In this document: piece by piece, positions 60,382 through 64,000 of the stretch
Layout of the letters: every line of letters starts with the position of its first letter
Position numbering within the stretch: position 1 is the first letter of the stretch
Source of the DNA: Taenia hydatigena
Taxonomy: Eukaryota; Platyhelminthes; Cestoda; Cyclophyllidea; Taeniidae
Direction: 5' to 3'
Assembly: GCA_036345935.2 (NCBI GenBank)
Contig: JADWOT020000003.1
Location: 15,787,901-15,851,900, forward strand
Length of the DNA: 64,000 nucleotides
The notes under the pieces: model-generated
What the model saw: only the letters and a program-made list of their open reading frames with translations
What the model was told of the DNA's origin: nothing
Databases searched by the model: none
Position numbers and translations under genes: made by a program

Positions 60382-63300
60382 CATAGCTGCAACTACCACG
60401 GTTCGCCTTTCTGTATTTGGTTCGAAAGCCAGCGAGGGATCCAATTTCAAAGAAAACCCCTTTTTAATATGCATGCACAAAACTACGATGGATAGAGGGA
60501 CACAAGGTTTCGTCACTATCGCTTCATCATCCATTAAAAGGATACAGTTGATCCAAATAAATGCCTTGCCTTAAAAGTTATAAATATGGAAGAAGAGTCA
60601 ATGGTAAGGCTCATCAATCAGACACCCACCTTTATGGCCAGTGGGGTGTACAGAAGATTGCATGATTTTTTCTCATTTCCCAATCGCATCTACTGTTCAC
60701 CTATCCCTCCAAATGAAATAGGGACAAACTTCAGAAGGAGCTAGCAGTCGTGATAATCAGACAATGATGTCTGGTCAATAAAATGTGCTTTGTTCATCTG
60801 TACTTTACAATCTGTGCGGAAGATATCTGCGAAAGGTTTTTTGAAAGCTCGTTTAACACCTGCGAAATAATCAGATTAAACATTTTATTTTGTGCCAAAT
60901 ACATTATTCAGTTTGCAAAAAAATCGGCCCTTTTAACAGATGCAAGTAGAGGTAATTCCATAGAGCAGAGTTTATTGTATACTTGAAAAATATTAAAGAC
61001 TTTCCTTTGTGAAATTGTGACTACAAAGAACTTGGTGCGTGTTCCACACTGTCTACATTATCAGGCTTTCAGACCGAAGTCCACTCGACATAACTTGCTT
61101 CGTAAAACAATTCGTGGGTATGCAAATACCTCCTACTACTGGGGAGCCTTTCCCTTATGATGTACATGGATCACACCAGTTTAGATCTCTCCTTATTGGT
61201 TAAATACGAACATCAGGGAGACTGGCTGTGTTCGATACAAACGAATGACAAGCAGAAGCCCAGGCAACGACATTTAAAACGCGACAATAAAGCGAGGTGA
61301 TATTTGTCTAAATTTACGTTTGACCACCCAAATTCCTCAATTGCCACAGTTTCCCTTTGGTTTGCTAGAATAGTAATTAAACTGCAATGCATGTTTGCTT
61401 GAATATACCTTTTGGGAGAGAATTGGTCAGTAGCATGTAAAGTTCGTGACTAAGCAGACGCCATTAATGTCTGAGGAAACGAATACCTAACTCATATAAA
61501 CGCGATATTCTCTACCCATTTTATAACGCTATCAAATGCATAATGTCCTCATCTCACCAATCGCCTCGTTCCATGGGTACAACGGCGGAGGTGGGAGAAA
61601 CACGGAACCGATTACGAAACATAAGAATGAATACCCGTTACATAATTTTGTTCTGGAAAATTAACTCCAGATTCAAGGGCTGATTCGGAAGACAAATGAA
61701 AACGCTGAAATATCTCGCTTAAACAAAGAAAAGATAAGCTTTCTCTATCGAAATTCTTTGGGGATGCGGACTTTCTGGGTTCTAACATGTCAAAACAAAC
61801 CATATGATTTTGACCAAAACTCCGATAAAGCATTGAACTTTACTGCAGATTCAAAATCATCACACATTACGAACATGGGCATTCCCAACATTGAGGAAAT
61901 GTTTTCTTTCAAGCTTTAAGAATCGGGAATCTCACAAACATTTTGAGGGGTATTTTGTCCTGTTCGGAAACGGCGAATCCGAGTTTACATTTTGTCCTGG
62001 TCCCGCTTCAAAGCGAGCAGTGCTACATGTGATGCAATCATGGTTAATTAAAAAGATCAAAAAGTGATTAACCAAAGAATTAGGCGAAATCTTTGCTGTT
62101 TTTCTGTAATGAAAAGAAGATGCCACTGCCATCTCCATCATCTCTCTGCACTGTTAATGCTACTTTCTCCTGTCCTTTCTCATAACCAATCAGCACCGAG
62201 CTCGAATGACTCCAACTTTTCAGTGGTTATCGGTGATTATGTGAGGGGTCATCCATAACCTCAGACAGGAGGTAAGCTGTAAAATTAATTAAAAAAAGAA
62301 CTTCTTGTAAAATAAAAATAAAATGTCTTAAAGAGAGCTGCGCAAAAATGGCATGTATCATTTGATTTTATCACAGAGACAATGGTATAGCTCTTAATTA
62401 AGCGCCCCTTTTATGGACAAACCATGGGTTAAAATAAATTGTGCCAAAATGGTATAAACCTTCCTCTTTGCTTGAACACCTGCTTAGATGTAGTAATGCG
62501 ATTTGCTTCCGCCCTCCATAATGGGCGGTCTTCTTTTGATATCTTTTCAAGCCAGACAAAACAGCCTCAAAGGACAAAAGAGCTTTTCTAATCTACTAAC
62601 TTATTTCAACTCCCCTAATAATGTTAAACAAACAAACAAAATCGTGCATTTGTAGAAAAGACAGTGCCGCATTTGTAGGCCAAACATTATCAACCACTGT
62701 TACATCTATTTGACTCACATCGAGAACAAAAGCGCTTGACAATAGTCTAACTGTTGGTTCTATTCACAAACCTACAAGAGGGTGAATTCGCAACATCAAT
62801 AATAATGCACCTTCTCGGCAAAAAAGAGTGCCACTTCAAATGTGTGCCCATTTTAAGTTGTTTATATAATCACAACAAAGGTGGGGGTGGAGTCACACTG
62901 GATTCTCTCCAATAGGCACCAAAGACCATTCTCCGGTCGGAGGGTGTTTTTGCGACCTGCTAGAGGCCCAAAAGGTTGGAGCCTCTTTCCCCTCTGCTAT
63001 GATGTGGACGCGAGCACACGACTTGCCCAAATGTCACTTGCGTGAAAACGCATGAATTAAGCGAACCTCCGTTCTCCCCGGCTCCCGGCCCTCACCCACT
63101 CCCAAACCCAACCTTTCACATCTAACTCAGTCCGAAAGGAAATAACCAGCCTGTTTTGCGCTTTTTCGCTGTTCCTGCCTTTACCCTTTCGTAGCCTTCT
63201 CTCCATGGGAGAGGAAAATAAACCTATTTAACATGATTAAATTTATATGGCTGCTGGGTTGTCCAAACACCTGCGCCACATTATTGGTTTTGATGACAAT

Positions 63301-63572
63301 TTGATGACCTGTTTGAGTTTCTTTCAGCATAACTAATAGGTCATTGAAAATAGGCCACCCATTTGTGATGTTTTGAAAACGCCTCTAGGAATCGGGCGTT
63401 TTTAAACGATGGTGGAGTCCTTCAAAATGGCCATCGACTTCAAAAGATTTCTCTGTATTTAAAGTCTTCTGAAGAATTTATGATGATCAACTATAATTTC
63501 TCTTCTCTAGAAATTTATCAGCCGAGATAAAGTGCTTTAAAGGAGGATGTTGCTTGTGCGTACCCCTTTAGG
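60382..63572. other. No recognised gene
   Basis: Mostly AT-rich. A relatively GC-rich stretch at about 62880-63130 has no identifiable gene. No RNA gene was recognised. Confidence 0.45.
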
Positions 63573-63682
63573 TTATAAGCTGCCAGTTAACACAAACGCC
63601 GTCATCGCCAATTCCCAAAGGAGAGACGAATACGGATCTTCCCCGTAATACGCATTTAAAATGTTCTTTTCTAGCCAAGGGT
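63573..63682 (-). CDS. Candidate terminal exon of a minus-strand gene beyond right edge
   Basis: A textbook acceptor with a long pyrimidine tract (tctcctcttctccccttttcag) precedes 2 bases plus 35 codons and a TAA: PWLEKNILNAYYGEDPYSSL then LWELAMTAFVLTGSL. A second frame after the same acceptor is also open (through SVFVSPLGIGDDGVCVNW), so the frame is uncertain. Product not recognised. It could belong to the missing 5' part of GluN1 only as an internal exon with a different donor. Confidence 0.25.
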
Positions 63683-64000
63683 CTGAAAAGGGGAGAAGAG
63701 GAGAGAGGTAACGAAACTACTTCAGTAGCATAAATTCTACAGATGCATATTCCAGCCAATGGGATTCGGAAATTATGTATCCATACAATCTGCTCTTTTA
63801 TGTTGCATTCAGCAGCGGACATTTCAATTAAAAACTCCACAAGTTTACTTACTGTCAAACTACCTGGTTTTTTAACCGAAATCGTTTATTTTGAGTCAAA
63901 GATAAGACTTGCTAGACAGGTTTTCATGACCGGTGACCCGAAACATGTTCCACTTTATTATCTTTGAAGGTAAACTTGTGTTTTAGCAGAGTTTTCCATT

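Overview
This window is animal nuclear DNA: AT-rich, with GT-AG introns of up to about 14 kb and a few clearly conserved genes. Bacterial traits (operons, ribosome binding sites, dense coding) are absent. The gene content (a mitochondrial malic enzyme, an NMDA receptor GluN1 subunit with an enlarged M1-M2 loop, a single-exon leucine-rich-repeat receptor) and the base composition suggest a parasitic flatworm, probably a tapeworm. That placement is inference; no rRNA or mitochondrial marker is present to settle it.

Left edge (1-1917, minus strand): the first six coding exons of malic enzyme. They run from the initiator ATG and a mitochondrial-type leader to just past the second active-site lysine, and the gene continues off the left edge. 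Next is an intergenic stretch (1918-5048) holding two copies of a dispersed repeat called family A here. From 31693 down to 5049, also minus strand, lies the 3' two thirds of a GluN1 gene: the glycine-binding core, all membrane segments and a candidate C-terminal tail exon followed by a polyadenylation signal. The introns of this gene hold family A and B repeats, a microsatellite and an unrecognised open frame broken by one stop codon. The exons for the amino-terminal domain of GluN1 were not found and should lie upstream, either between 31.7 and 64 kb or beyond the window.

Region 31.7-50.2 kb is mostly non-coding to my eye. It has a second family B repeat, a cluster of unidentified minus-strand candidate exons at 42.5-43.7 kb, one arm of a near-identical inverted repeat (45.85-46.78 kb) and a perfect 15-bp-stem hairpin at 49.06 kb. 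At 50381-52555 on the plus strand is one intact, intron-free gene for a 724-residue type I membrane protein with about twelve leucine-rich repeats. It is preceded by a compact promoter-like cluster of CCAAT and CACGTG boxes.

The right end (52.6-64 kb) has no confidently identified gene. It contains a G-rich tract, a GC-rich island with a candidate first exon, the second inverted-repeat arm (59.45-60.38 kb) and a strong splice acceptor with a short open frame near 63.6 kb. The three firm genes do not form one pathway: one is mitochondrial energy metabolism, one is synaptic glutamate signalling, one is a cell-surface adhesion or recognition protein. The inverted-repeat pair brackets the third gene.
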